Assembly (NCBI RefSeq): GCF_003600355.1 | Contig: NZ_CP032416.1 | Location: forward strand, 1,818,183 to 1,882,182 | Direction: 5' to 3' | Source of the DNA: Clostridium fermenticellae | GTDB lineage: Bacteria; Bacillota; Clostridia; Clostridiales; Clostridiaceae | DNA: 64,000 nucleotides | Shown here: one piece after another, positions 10,285 through 19,505 of the stretch | Layout: each line of letters starts with the position of its first letter | Position numbering within the stretch: the stretch's first letter is position 1 | The notes under the pieces: generated by a model | The model's input: only the letters and a program-made list of their open reading frames with translations | Databases searched by the model: none | Told to the model about the DNA's origin: nothing | Translations under genes and position numbers: made by a program

Positions 10285-13200
10285 CTACTTAAAATAATTT
10301 ACACCTGCTTCAAATAACTTCTGATCCTTATTTCCCGGGATATTTTTAAGTACATTAGTTCCCTTTCTCTCAGAATGTCCCATTTTACCAAGTATTCTTC
10401 CATCAGGACTTGTTATTCCCTCAACAGCATATATTGAACCATTAGGATTAAATTTTATATCGTATGATGCATTTCCATTAAAATCAACATATTGAGTTGC
10501 AATCTGACCATTTTTTATAAGTTTATTTAAAGTTTCATCATTTGCAACAAACCTACCCTCACCATGAGATACTGCAATAGCATGTATGTCTCCAACATTT
10601 ACATTACTAAACCAAGGTGATAAATTAGATGTTATCCTTGTATTAACCACATGAGACACATGCCTTCCAATCTTATTATAGGTAAGTGTTGGACAGTTTT
10701 CATCAATATCTCTTATCTCGCCAAATGGTACAAGCCCAAGTTTTATAAGTGCCTGAAAGCCATTGCATATTCCAAGCATAAGTCCATCTCTATTATTCAA
10801 GAGTTCCATTACAGCATCTTTAATTTTAGGATTTCTAAACACTGTAGCTATAAACTTTCCAGATCCATCTGGTTCATCACCAGCACTGAATCCTCCAGGA
10901 AGCATTACTATCTGAGAATTCGATATACAATCTGCCATTAAATCTACGGATTTTTCAATATCATGTATAGATAAATTCTTAAAGACCATTGTATTTACAA
11001 TTGCACCTGCATTTTCAAATGCCCTGGCAGAATCATATTCACAATTAGTCCCAGGAAATACCGGAATAAATACAGTCGGTTTTGCTGATTTTACAGACGA
11101 AAGTTTAAATTTTTTGATATTATATTCTATATTTTCTACTTTATCACGTACTAATTCTGTTTTGGAAGGGAATATATCTTCAAGAGGAGCTTCCCATGCC
11201 CTATATAATTCCTCTATATTAAGTTTTGTACCTCTTATAGATATATTATTATCTGAAGAAGTTTCCCCTATAATAGTATACCTATCTTGAGATAAATATT
11301 TTCCCACATCTATGTCCCCACTAATTTCCATAATTAAAGATCCAAATTTATTCGCAAACAATTCATCTATACCAATGTTATCTGAGATTTTTAAACCTAC
11401 TCTATTTCCAAAACTCATTTTACTTAAAGCCTCACATATACTCCCGGATTTTATTGTGCTGGATGCAAGCACAACTTTATCAGAAGCCATATTTTTAACA
11501 GATGTCATATTTTGTTTAAACTTTTCAAAGTCTGGCAAGTAATATTCATCCTTTACTAATGGCACTAATATTACCCTGCTGCCAGGTTTTTTAAACTCAG
11601 CTGATACGACGCTTTCTACATTAGTTACATTAAGTGCAAATGACACTAAAGTAGGAGGTACATCCATATCTTTAAAACTTCCAGACATGCTGTCTTTTCC
11701 ACCTATAGCTGCGATTTCTAATCTTCTCTGGGCATATAACGCTCCAAGGAGTGCTGAAAATGGTTTTCCCCATCTCTTAGGATTTTCCCCCAGTCTTTCA
11801 AAATACTCCTGAAAAGTAAGTCTTATTTTGCTTATATCACCACCTAATGCAGCTACTTTAGCAGCGGATTCTACAACTGCATACAGTGCGCCATAAAATG
11901 GGCTCCATTTACTTATGTTAGGGTCAAAACCATATGTCATTACAGTTCCTGTATTTGTATCACCCTTCAAAACTGGGAGTTTTGCAGCCATACCCTCTTG
12001 TGGTGTATCCTGGTACTTTCCCCCAAACGGCATAATCACAGTTGATGCTCCTATTGTACTATCAAATCTTTCAACAAGTCCCTTCTGGCTGCATACATTT
12101 AAACTTCTAAGTGTATCTAACCATTTAGTTTTTACATCAGTTACACTAATCGAATCGTCAAAATAAGTTTTATCCTCTTTAGGAGCTTCAACCAAAACAT
12201 CCGTTTTTTGAGTGACTCCATTAGTATTCAAAAAATTTCTGTTCAAATCAACTATCGTATTATCATTCCAAAACATCCTTAATCTATTATTTGAGGTAAC
12301 CCTAGCAACCTTTACAGCCTCAAGATTTTCCTTTTTAGCATGTTCTATAAATCTTTTCTCATCCTCTTTTGAAATAACAACTGCCATTCGTTCCTGTGAT
12401 TCAGATATTGCAAGTTCTGTACCGTCAAGTCCTTCATATTTCTTAGGTACCAAATCTAAATTTATATCAAGGCCATCTGTAAGTTCTCCTATGGCTACAG
12501 ATACACCACCTGCTCCAAAATCATTACATCTTTTTATCATATTAGTTACATCTTTATTTCTAAATAGCCTTTGAATTTTTCTTTCAGTCGGGGCATTTCC
12601 TTTTTGAACTTCCGCTCCACAATTTAAAAGGGAATTCTCAGTATGTTTTTTTGATGATCCTGTTGCTCCGCCACATCCGTCTCTTCCAGTTCTCCCTCCA
12701 AGTAAAATTACTATATCTCCTTCTTCAGGCTCTTTTCTTACAACATTTTCATAAGGAGCAGCTCCAACAACAGCACCTATCTCCATTCTCTTTGCAACAT
12801 ACAAGGGATCATATATTTCAGTTACTTGTCCAGTCGCAAGCCCTATTTGATTTCCATATGAACTATATCCCTGTGCTGCATCTATAGTTAGTTTCTTTTG
12901 AGGCAGCTTTCCATCAAGTGTTTCCTCTATAGGAGTTCTAGGATCACCACATCCAGTAACTCTCATAGCCTGATATACATATGATCTTCCTGAAAGAGGA
13001 TCCCTTATGGCACCTCCAAGACAGGTTGCAGCACCTCCAAAAGGTTCTATCTCAGTAGGATGATTGTGTGTCTCATTTTTAAACATAACAAGCCATTTTT
13101 CAGTTTTTCCATTTACCTCAGCATCTACGACTATACTGCAGGCATTTATTTCCTCTGACTCATCTAAATCATCTAATTTATGAGCCTTTTTAAGTTCTTT

Positions 13201-14049
13201 AGCCGCTATAGTTGCTATGTCCATCAAACACACTTTTTTATCATTATCCCTGTATATATTATTTCTTATATCTAAATATTCACCATATGCATTTTTTAAA
13301 GGTTCATTATATTTTCCATCTTCTATATTTATATTATTTAATTCTGTCATAAAAGTAGTATGTCTGCAATGATCGGACCAATAGGTATCTATAACTTTTA
13401 TTTCAGTAATAGTAGGATTTCTCTTTTCAGTGTCACTAAAATACACCTGACAAAACTTAAGATCCTCAAAACTCATGGCAAGACCATTTTTTTGCATAAA
13501 GTCTTTTAATTCAGTATCATTCATATCTATAAAATCTTTTAGTACCTGAACTTTTTCTGGTATTTCAATCGACATTTTTAAACTATCTGGCTTAGTAAGG
13601 GATGCTTCTCTGGAATCAACAAGGTTTATACAATAATTTTTTATCTTTATAAAATCTTCTTCTGATATATTTCCACTTAATATATATAATTTTGAGGATA
13701 AAATATCTGATTTTTCGCCTTCTGCCAATATTTGAACACATTGTGATGCAGAATCAGCTCTCTGGTCATACTGTCCTGGCAAATATTCTACCGCAAACAC
13801 TTTATCATTCCTGCAAATATTAATTTCTTCTTCAAAGATCCTATCAACCGTCTTATCCGAAAAAATTGTATTTATAGATTTCTTATACTCCTCTTCACTT
13901 ATACCTTCTATATCATAACGATTTACTATTCTAACATTTTGTATATTAGATATATTCAGGCTTTCTTTTAAATCATTTAATAAATTTTGAGCCTCTACAT
14001 TGAAACCTTTTTTCTTCTCTACAAATATTCTTCTAACAGAATTCTCCAT
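10285..14049 (-). CDS. purL: Phosphoribosylformylglycinamidine synthase, single-chain
   Basis: 1254-residue large-type PurL, which converts FGAR, glutamine and ATP to FGAM. The synthetase part contains FKNETHNHPTEIEPFGGAATC, GRTGRDGCGGATGSS and IAAIGGKDSMSGSF. The C-terminal glutaminase domain has VFPGTNCEYDSARAF, MLPGGFSAGD and the nucleophile in GICNGFQALIKLG, ending with HGEGRF. Many clostridia use this fused form instead of PurS/PurQ/PurL. It stands alone, not in a pur operon, with its own promoter and terminator. Confidence 0.96.
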   Translation of the reverse strand: MENSVRRIFVEKKKGFNVEAQNLLNDLKESLNISNIQNVRIVNRYDIEGISEEEYKKSINTIFSDKTVDRIFEEEINICRNDKVFAVEYLPGQYDQRADSASQCVQILAEGEKSDILSSKLYILSGNISEEDFIKIKNYCINLVDSREASLTKPDSLKMSIEIPEKVQVLKDFIDMNDTELKDFMQKNGLAMSFEDLKFCQVYFSDTEKRNPTITEIKVIDTYWSDHCRHTTFMTELNNINIEDGKYNEPLKNAYGEYLDIRNNIYRDNDKKVCLMDIATIAAKELKKAHKLDDLDESEEINACSIVVDAEVNGKTEKWLVMFKNETHNHPTEIEPFGGAATCLGGAIRDPLSGRSYVYQAMRVTGCGDPRTPIEETLDGKLPQKKLTIDAAQGYSSYGNQIGLATGQVTEIYDPLYVAKRMEIGAVVGAAPYENVVRKEPEEGDIVILLGGRTGRDGCGGATGSSKKHTENSLLNCGAEVQKGNAPTERKIQRLFRNKDVTNMIKRCNDFGAGGVSVAIGELTDGLDINLDLVPKKYEGLDGTELAISESQERMAVVISKEDEKRFIEHAKKENLEAVKVARVTSNNRLRMFWNDNTIVDLNRNFLNTNGVTQKTDVLVEAPKEDKTYFDDSISVTDVKTKWLDTLRSLNVCSQKGLVERFDSTIGASTVIMPFGGKYQDTPQEGMAAKLPVLKGDTNTGTVMTYGFDPNISKWSPFYGALYAVVESAAKVAALGGDISKIRLTFQEYFERLGENPKRWGKPFSALLGALYAQRRLEIAAIGGKDSMSGSFKDMDVPPTLVSFALNVTNVESVVSAEFKKPGSRVILVPLVKDEYYLPDFEKFKQNMTSVKNMASDKVVLASSTIKSGSICEALSKMSFGNRVGLKISDNIGIDELFANKFGSLIMEISGDIDVGKYLSQDRYTIIGETSSDNNISIRGTKLNIEELYRAWEAPLEDIFPSKTELVRDKVENIEYNIKKFKLSSVKSAKPTVFIPVFPGTNCEYDSARAFENAGAIVNTMVFKNLSIHDIEKSVDLMADCISNSQIVMLPGGFSAGDEPDGSGKFIATVFRNPKIKDAVMELLNNRDGLMLGICNGFQALIKLGLVPFGEIRDIDENCPTLTYNKIGRHVSHVVNTRITSNLSPWFSNVNVGDIHAIAVSHGEGRFVANDETLNKLIKNGQIATQYVDFNGNASYDIKFNPNGSIYAVEGITSPDGRILGKMGHSERKGTNVLKNIPGNKDQKLFEAGVNYFK

Positions 14050-14070
14050 GATTATTTCCCCTCACTTTTA

Positions 14071-14114
14071 TTTTCCGAACATTTTTATATTTATTTTTAA
14101 TATTATTCGCATTT
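14071..14114 (-). promoter_or_regulatory. Candidate PurR operator (PurBox pair) of purL
   Basis: TTTTCCGAACATT (14071-14083) matches 12 of 13 positions of the Bacillus PurBox (AWWWCCGAACWWT). A weaker inverted box (ATTATTCGCATTT, 14102-14114) lies 18 nt away and abuts the -10 element. The layout resembles PurR operators, but the second box is degenerate. Confidence 0.45.
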
Positions 14115-14142
14115 ATTATACCACACTTCCCCTCTTTTACAA
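14115..14142 (-). promoter_or_regulatory. purL promoter
   Basis: Leftward: TTGTAA (14137-14142), 16-nt spacer, TATAAT (14115-14120). The start site would fall within the weaker PurBox, 55-60 nt before the purL ATG. Confidence 0.6.
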
Positions 14143-14161
14143 ATACATAAAATTAATTTTT

Positions 14162-14209
14162 TACATAAAAAAATAAATCCCTTAAAATAAAAGGATTTAT
14201 TTTTATGTA
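14162..14209 (-). terminator. Cold-shock gene terminator
   Basis: Leftward: AAAAATAAATCC, loop, GGGATTTATTTTTTT; the stem starts within 15 nt of the csp stop and ends in a T-run. Confidence 0.82.
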
Positions 14210-14211
14210 TA

Positions 14212-14415
14212 CTATAATTTTTTTACATGGGAAGCTTGAGACCCCTTAGGTGTATCAACTACATCATACGATACCTTCTGTCCTTCATTTAGGTTTTTTC
14301 TGTCTCCATCTCCTTCTATCGATGAATAGTGAACAAAAACATCACTTCCATCTTCCCCGGATATGAATCCATATCCTTTTTCATCATTAAACCATTTTAC
14401 TGTACCTGTTATCAT
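14212..14415 (-). CDS. Cold-shock protein, CspA family
   Basis: 67 residues, a single OB-fold nucleic-acid-binding domain. RNP1 (KGYGFISG) and RNP2 (DVFVHYSSI) are intact. Such proteins act as RNA chaperones. GGAGGTTTTATTTA precedes the ATG. Transcribed alone, with its own terminator; paralogue naming (cspA/B/C) cannot be decided. Confidence 0.94.
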   Translation of the reverse strand: MITGTVKWFNDEKGYGFISGEDGSDVFVHYSSIEGDGDRKNLNEGQKVSYDVVDTPKGSQASHVKKL

Positions 14416-14539
14416 TTAAATAAAACCTCCAAAATCTTATGCCGCAGCTGTTAAAATTAAAAAGCATACAACATTAATTATATACGTTATTATATACATA
14501 ATTATTCTTTTAATACATTTACTTCACACTTTATTTTTA

Positions 14540-14602
14540 TATAGGGTTTGTAATTCCAAGCTTACGTATAACTTAAGCTTTAAATTACAAAAACTATGTA
14601 TG
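14540..14602. repeat. Second solo-end remnant of the palindromic element
   Basis: TATAGGGTTTGTAATTCCAAG... followed at once by ...TATAACTTAAGCTTTAAATTAC: terminal sequences only, like 10056-10113. It sits just left of a full copy. Confidence 0.6.
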
Positions 14603-14608
14603 GTTAAT

Positions 14609-14856
14609 GTAATGAAAGCTTAACTTATGCGCAAGCCGGGATTTCTGAAATTAAGGTACATTAAAAAATTTTTTAGTAAGTCTTAGTGAAGTATTTTTGA
14701 AAATCTTAGTAGATTTTATATGTTTGAGCCTGCGAGTTTATAAAATCTGCTTAGATTTTTATAAATACGAACTTAGACTTACTAGAAATTTTTTACGTGA
14801 TATATTTTGGAAATCCCGGCCTGCGCATAAGTTAAGCTTTCATTTGTAAACCCTAT
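14609..14856. repeat. Palindromic element copy B (type I, full length)
   Basis: Arms AAGCTTAACTTATGCGC... and ...GCGCATAAGTTAAGCTT, apical loop TGTTTGAGCCTGCGAGTTTA at 14721-14740, right terminus ...AACCCTATA. The terminus runs into the antiporter gene: its TAG stop (14853-14855) is part of the element's TATAGGG end. Confidence 0.9.
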
Positions 14857-15893
14857 ATCAAAAATGACACAGCTATGATTAGATAAACAAATACGAGCTG
14901 TACTCCTTCTAACCAATTAGATTCTCCATCACTTGCCACTCTATTTACAATTAACACGGAAACTATTAATGCGGCAAGTTCAAAATCATTCAAAATTATG
15001 CTCATAGGTCTAAAAAATAGACTTATCAAAACAAGTACAGGTGTTACAAATAATATCATCTGCAAACTTGATCCTATGGCTATTTCTATAGACAAATCCA
15101 TTTTATCCTTCATGGCCATCATAACAGAAGTACTGTGTTCTGCTGCATTTCCTATAATAGGTATTATTATTATTCCTACAAAAGTCTCACTTAATCTTAA
15201 CATACTACTCATCGAATCCACTGATGAGACTAATATTTCACTTTCAAGTGCAATAATAACAGTACTAATTAAAAGAACAGCAATAGATTTTGTCAAACTC
15301 CACTTTTTATTTTTATCATCTTCATATTTTAATGCATACAAATCTTTATGAGTGTAGAAAGAAAAATATAAACTTAAAATGTAAATCACGAACATAATTC
15401 CGGCCACTACTAAACTGAACCATTCATATTTATTCGTAATTGCTCCCTTATTTATCGTATGTGTAAAAATAGCTGGTATACAAAGACCTATTACAGCAAA
15501 CAAAAGCATACTCGATGAAACCTCAGTTGTTTTCTTATTAAATTTCTGTGATTTATATTTAAAACCGCCAAAAAGCATGCTAAAACCAAGTACCAAAAGA
15601 ATATTTCCTATTACAGATCCAACTATAGATGCCTTCACAACTTCAATCATTCCCCTTTTTAAAGCAAAAAAAGAAATTATAAGTTCTGTAGCATTTCCAA
15701 ATGTAGCATTTAAAAATCCTCCTATTTTAGGACCTGAATACACAGAAATTTGTTCTGTAGCCTCTCCCATCAATCCTGCAAGTGGTATAATTGCTAATGC
15801 TGAACAAACAAAATTCAGTACTTGATTTACCTTAAATAATTCTAAAATAATGCTTATTGGTATAAAGATTAAAAAAAATTTTAGAATTTTCAT
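14853..15893 (-). CDS. cax: Calcium/proton antiporter, CaCA/Cax family
   Basis: 346 residues with about 11 hydrophobic segments. Both repeats carry the family signature: FGNATELIISFFALKRG in the first half and IGNAAEHSTSVMMA in the second, whose acidic residues bind Ca2+. It exports Ca2+ in exchange for protons. Ribosome-binding site AGGAGG before the ATG. The coding sequence ends inside a palindromic element that contributes the stop codon, so the original C-terminus may have been slightly different. Confidence 0.92.
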   Translation of the reverse strand: MKILKFFLIFIPISIILELFKVNQVLNFVCSALAIIPLAGLMGEATEQISVYSGPKIGGFLNATFGNATELIISFFALKRGMIEVVKASIVGSVIGNILLVLGFSMLFGGFKYKSQKFNKKTTEVSSSMLLFAVIGLCIPAIFTHTINKGAITNKYEWFSLVVAGIMFVIYILSLYFSFYTHKDLYALKYEDDKNKKWSLTKSIAVLLISTVIIALESEILVSSVDSMSSMLRLSETFVGIIIIPIIGNAAEHSTSVMMAMKDKMDLSIEIAIGSSLQMILFVTPVLVLISLFFRPMSIILNDFELAALIVSVLIVNRVASDGESNWLEGVQLVFVYLIIAVSFLI

Positions 15894-16025
15894 CTATTAT
15901 CTGCCTCCTATAATATTTGTTATTATAACATATAATTTATCAACATATACTTATCACTGTTATGGTAAAATATTATATGTATTGATGGTTTTATCAAGAC
16001 AAGAGACGAGGGAGGAATATACATT

Positions 16026-16409
16026 ATGAAAAAAGGTGATAAGATTATATCTATATTAGTATTATGTTTAATAATATTGAGTTTTATAGGTGTGTATGCA
16101 TACAAACAATACGAAAAAGGATCTCATCATATAGCTATTATAAAACAAAATGGCACAATTATTAAAACTATAGATTTAGATAAGGTTTCTGGAAAAAACC
16201 AGTTTAAAGTTACCTATAATAAAACTCACTACAATGTAATTCAGTATGAAAAGGGTAAAATAAGATTTCTAGATGCAGATTGTCCTGACAAAATTTGTGT
16301 TAAGACGGGATGGATATCAGAGGGTGGTCAAAGTGCTGCATGTCTTCCCCATAAATTACTGATAAAAATAAATGGTGGAAAGTCAAAAGTTGATCAGGTA
16401 ATAAACTAA
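16026..16409 (+). CDS. NusG domain II-containing exported protein
   Basis: 127 residues: one N-terminal membrane segment (residues 8-25) then a NusG_II domain. It has the Cys-containing core CPDKICVKTGWIS and CLPHKLLI. The family is anchored outside the membrane, is often encoded beside Gx-transporter and Rnf or FMN-transferase genes, and has no settled function. GGGAGG precedes the ATG; the next gene follows after 41 nt. Confidence 0.88.
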   Translation: MKKGDKIISILVLCLIILSFIGVYAYKQYEKGSHHIAIIKQNGTIIKTIDLDKVSGKNQFKVTYNKTHYNVIQYEKGKIRFLDADCPDKICVKTGWISEGGQSAACLPHKLLIKINGGKSKVDQVIN

Positions 16410-16450
16410 TATAAACTTACAAATTATCTATAATTGAGTAGAGGTGTACG

Positions 16451-16948
16451 ATGAATAAAACTAAAAAAATGGTTTTCATGAGTCTGCTTACTGGAATTGC
16501 ACTTGTAATATACATAGTAGAAGCCCAGATTCCTGTTGTATTTCCAGGAATAAAACTAGGTCTTGCAAATGTAGTATCTCTTGCTGCTCTAATTGTCTTT
16601 GGTTGGAAAGAGGCCTTTCTCATCATGTTTTTGAGAACTATACTAGGTTCAATGTTTGCAGGAAATATGTCATCTTTCCTATTCAGTGTATCCGGAGGCA
16701 TCTTAAGCAATCTGGTTATGGCACTCATGTACAAATATCTAAAAAAATACATAAGCCTTTGGACTATAAGTATAACAGGGGCTATATTTCATAACATAGG
16801 TCAATTATTTGTAGCTGCAATTGTAATACAGGATCTCAGAATATATATATACCTTCCTATACTTTTAGTTTCAGCAATAGCTGCAGGTCTTTTCATCGGA
16901 CTATGCTGCAACATCCTAGTAAAACATTTAAATAAGCTCCAGGTATAG
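16451..16948 (+). CDS. Gx transporter family membrane protein
   Basis: 165 residues, about five hydrophobic helices. FPGIKLGLANVVSLAALI and FLRTILGSMFAGNMSSFLFSVSGG (in part) are signatures of the Gx_transp family, annotated elsewhere as heptaprenyl diphosphate synthase component I. It resembles small ECF-type S components. Pairs with the preceding NusG-II gene; both converge on the rnf operon. Substrate unknown. Confidence 0.85.
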   Translation: MNKTKKMVFMSLLTGIALVIYIVEAQIPVVFPGIKLGLANVVSLAALIVFGWKEAFLIMFLRTILGSMFAGNMSSFLFSVSGGILSNLVMALMYKYLKKYISLWTISITGAIFHNIGQLFVAAIVIQDLRIYIYLPILLVSAIAAGLFIGLCCNILVKHLNKLQV

Positions 16949-16953
16949 GATTA

Positions 16954-17195
16954 TTTCATCAAAGGGCAATTTACACTCCGGGATATGCTACCGAAATGAA
17001 AGTACATTTAAATACTTTTTTGTAATTCTTGGATCAGCATTTTAGAAAATCTATAAACATTGATACTGTCTGAGCATAGCGAGTTTATCAATGTTTATTA
17101 GATTTTCAAAATACTGAACCTTAGAATTCCTAAAAGTATTTATGGTACTGAATTTTGGTAGCATATCCCGGAGTGTAAATTGCCCTTTGATGAAA
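16954..17195. repeat. Palindromic element copy C (type III, divergent stem)
   Basis: Starts 5 nt after the Gx-transporter stop. The outer 39-nt arms (TTTCATCAAAGGGC... to ...GCCCTTTGATGAAA) are perfect reverse complements and share no sequence with type I arms. The apical loop (GTCTGAGCATAGCGAGTTTA, near 17066-17088) is clearly the same as in type I copies. Confidence 0.88.
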
Positions 17196-17200
17196 ATACC

Positions 17201-17324
17201 TATAGGGTTTACAAATTAAGCTTAACTTATGCGCAAGCTTAGACTTACTAGAAATTTTTTTACGTGACGTATTTTAGAAATCCCGGCCGGAGCATAAGTT
17301 AAAGTTTCATTCATAGACCCTATC
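17201..17324. repeat. Palindromic element copy C2 (type I, internal deletion)
   Basis: TATAGGGTTTACAAATTAAG... with the left outer arm, then a direct jump from ATGCGC to AAGCTTAGACTTACTAG, i.e. into the right inner arm, ending ...GACCCTAT. The left inner arm and the apical loop are missing. Confidence 0.8.
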
Positions 17325-17333
17325 TATAAGCTC

Positions 17334-17380
17334 TAATTAAAAATACGTTTATACAGAAATAAATCTGCATAAACGTATTT
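17334..17380 (-). terminator. rnf operon terminator
   Basis: Leftward stem AAATACGTTTATGCAG / CTGTATAAACGTATTT with one mismatch and an 8-nt loop, followed by TTAATTAG. It begins about 17 nt after the rnfB stop. Confidence 0.85.
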
Positions 17381-17396
17381 TTTAATACAGTATATA

Positions 17397-18263
17397 TTAA
17401 TTTTTCGAAACATTTGCTGCAATTTCTTGCTTTGTCTTAGTTTCAATTCCTAAATCTCCAATTATAGACTGAATTGCTTTTGTAGGACATTTAGCCAAAC
17501 ATGTAGCTTCACTACATTTTTCGATACAAACATGTGTATCAACTACTGCCAAAGCATTTTCAACCTTAATTGCTCCGTATTCACAATTTCTAGCACAAAG
17601 ACCACATCCTAAACATCCAACCTTACAAGCTTTACGTACAGCAGCACCCTTATCATGTGAATTACACTCTACACATACATGTGCTTTAGTTGGTAATAAA
17701 GTTATGACATTTTTAGGACAAACTGACTCACATTTTCCGCAACCTGTACATTTTTTTGTATTAACTATTGGAAGACCATTATCCCCAAGAGTCAATGCTC
17801 CAAATGGACAATTATTAACACAAGTTCCAAGTCCAATACATCCATATTGACATTCTTTTGGACCATTTTGCAGTAAATTTGCTGCTACACAATCCTTTAT
17901 ACCTTCATATTTATATTTTCTAGCAGCATTATCAAGGTTTCCAGCACATCTAACATGCGCATATTTTTGTTCAACCTTCGCTGCTGCTTTTCCAGTTAAT
18001 TTTGCTACAGCAGTTGCTACAGCTTCTTTACCAGGGACACATAAATTAGGTGGAACATCTTTATCTAGAACAACAGCCTCTGCATATGCTCTACATCCTG
18101 CATATCCACATCCACCACATTGTCCTTTTGGAAGCTCGTCCTCAACCAATTCTATTAACGGATTTACCTCCATAGCAAACTTTTTATCTGTTAAGGCTAA
18201 AACAAAACCAAAAACTATACCAATACCAGTCATTACAACTACAACCATTATTGCAGTACTCAT
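17397..18263 (-). CDS. rnfB: Rnf complex subunit RnfB (iron-sulfur protein)
   Basis: 288 residues. An N-terminal membrane anchor (residues 4-25) is followed by the 4Fe-4S motif CGGCGYAGC near residue 50. Then come several ferredoxin-type clusters (CIGLGTCVNNCP, CTGCGKCESVCP, CLGCGLCARNCE and CSEATCLAKCP). It is the likely entry point of electrons from ferredoxin. Last gene of rnfCDGEAB, matching the clostridial order. A good AAGGAG site lies before the ATG. Confidence 0.96.
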   Translation of the reverse strand: MSTAIMVVVVMTGIGIVFGFVLALTDKKFAMEVNPLIELVEDELPKGQCGGCGYAGCRAYAEAVVLDKDVPPNLCVPGKEAVATAVAKLTGKAAAKVEQKYAHVRCAGNLDNAARKYKYEGIKDCVAANLLQNGPKECQYGCIGLGTCVNNCPFGALTLGDNGLPIVNTKKCTGCGKCESVCPKNVITLLPTKAHVCVECNSHDKGAAVRKACKVGCLGCGLCARNCEYGAIKVENALAVVDTHVCIEKCSEATCLAKCPTKAIQSIIGDLGIETKTKQEIAANVSKN

Positions 18264-18295
18264 AATTATACCTCAGCTCCTTTCTACACCCTATA

Positions 18296-18871
18296 TCATA
18301 CCTTCATGCCCGAAAAACCAAGGAATGATAGAGCTAGCATACCTGCTAAAATAAATGCAACACCAAGGCCTTGTAATGGCTTAGGCACATCTGCTAAGTT
18401 TAATTTTTCTCTCAGACTGGACATTAAAGTTATTGCTAAAGCAAATCCTAAACCAGAAGCGATCGCATTGACTAAACTCTCCAAGAAATTATAGTTATTT
18501 TGAACGTTCAAAAGTGGTACTGAAAGAACTATGCAGTTTGTAGCAATTAGCAATAAATATATACCCCACATATTATATAAAGCAGGCGCTTGTTTCTTAA
18601 TTATCAACTCTAGGAGTTGTACAAAACTTGCTATCAAAAGTACGAATACAATCGTCTTTAAAAATTCCAAATGGAATGGCAATAATACAAAATTATAAAC
18701 AACCCACGCAAGTGCCGAACTCATTGTTAAAACTGAAGTAACTGCCATACCCATACCAACTGATGCATCAAAACTCTTAGAAACACCAAAGAATATACAA
18801 AGTCCTAAGAATTTAGTCAAAACATAGTTGTTAATAAGTACTGAAGTTATAAAAATACTTAAGTATGTCAT
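18296..18871 (-). CDS. rnfA: Rnf complex subunit RnfA (membrane)
   Basis: 191 residues, six hydrophobic helices. The paired half-helix cysteine motifs NNYVLTKFLGLCIFFGVSK and the TNCIVLSVPLL segment are typical of RnfA/NqrE, which together with RnfE is thought to hold an iron-sulfur centre inside the membrane and help couple electron flow to Na+ or H+ transport. The ATG overlaps the rnfE stop (TAATG). Confidence 0.96.
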   Translation of the reverse strand: MTYLSIFITSVLINNYVLTKFLGLCIFFGVSKSFDASVGMGMAVTSVLTMSSALAWVVYNFVLLPFHLEFLKTIVFVLLIASFVQLLELIIKKQAPALYNMWGIYLLLIATNCIVLSVPLLNVQNNYNFLESLVNAIASGLGFALAITLMSSLREKLNLADVPKPLQGLGVAFILAGMLALSFLGFSGMKV

Positions 18872-19503
18872 TATGCTTCACCTCTCTCTGCTCTACGCTG
18901 TTCAGCCTTTTCATTTATAGTTTTAAATATAGCTACCATGAATCCTATCAGTATAAAAGCACCTGGTGCTAAAATCATTAACAAAACAGGTTGATACGAA
19001 CTTGGAAGTATACGAATTCCACATAAAGTACCTGCTCCAATTACTTCACGGATTACAGCTATTAAAAGCATTGCTAGACAGAAACCGCTCCCCATTCCTA
19101 AACCATCGAAGAAAGAAGGAATTACCTTATTCTTTGATGCAAATGTCTCTGCACGTGCCAGTATTATAGCAAAAACAACTACCAAATCTAGATATATTCC
19201 AAGTGCAGCATATAATGTTGGAGACACTGCTTGTAATATCAATTCAACAAGTGTAACGATAGTTGCTATAGATGTAATATATACAGGTACACGAACTTTA
19301 GGGTTTACTATCTTTCTTATTATAGATACAACAGTATTATTAGCAGTTATAACAAACAGAACTGATAAACCCATAGTCAAAGCAGTTAAAACTGAACCAG
19401 TTACAGCCAGTGAAGGACAAAGGCTTAGCGCTAATACAAATATTGGGTTTTCAGCAATTAGACCTTTTTTATATATACTCCATAAACTAACTTTATTTTC
19501 CAT
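18871..19503 (-). CDS. rnfE: Rnf complex subunit RnfE (membrane)
   Basis: 210 residues, six hydrophobic helices, paralogous to RnfA. NPIFVLALSLCPSLAVT carries the conserved half-helix Cys, and GTLCGIRILP the second. Preceded by GGAGG and 2 nt after rnfG. Its stop overlaps the start of rnfA. Confidence 0.95.
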   Translation of the reverse strand: MENKVSLWSIYKKGLIAENPIFVLALSLCPSLAVTGSVLTALTMGLSVLFVITANNTVVSIIRKIVNPKVRVPVYITSIATIVTLVELILQAVSPTLYAALGIYLDLVVVFAIILARAETFASKNKVIPSFFDGLGMGSGFCLAMLLIAVIREVIGAGTLCGIRILPSSYQPVLLMILAPGAFILIGFMVAIFKTINEKAEQRRAERGEA

Positions 19504-19505
19504 GC

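Noticed and set aside
10651-12887. Several rightward open frames inside purL, and many similar ones inside other genes
   Set aside because: They are antisense or out-of-frame shadows with no ribosome-binding sites and no recognisable protein character.
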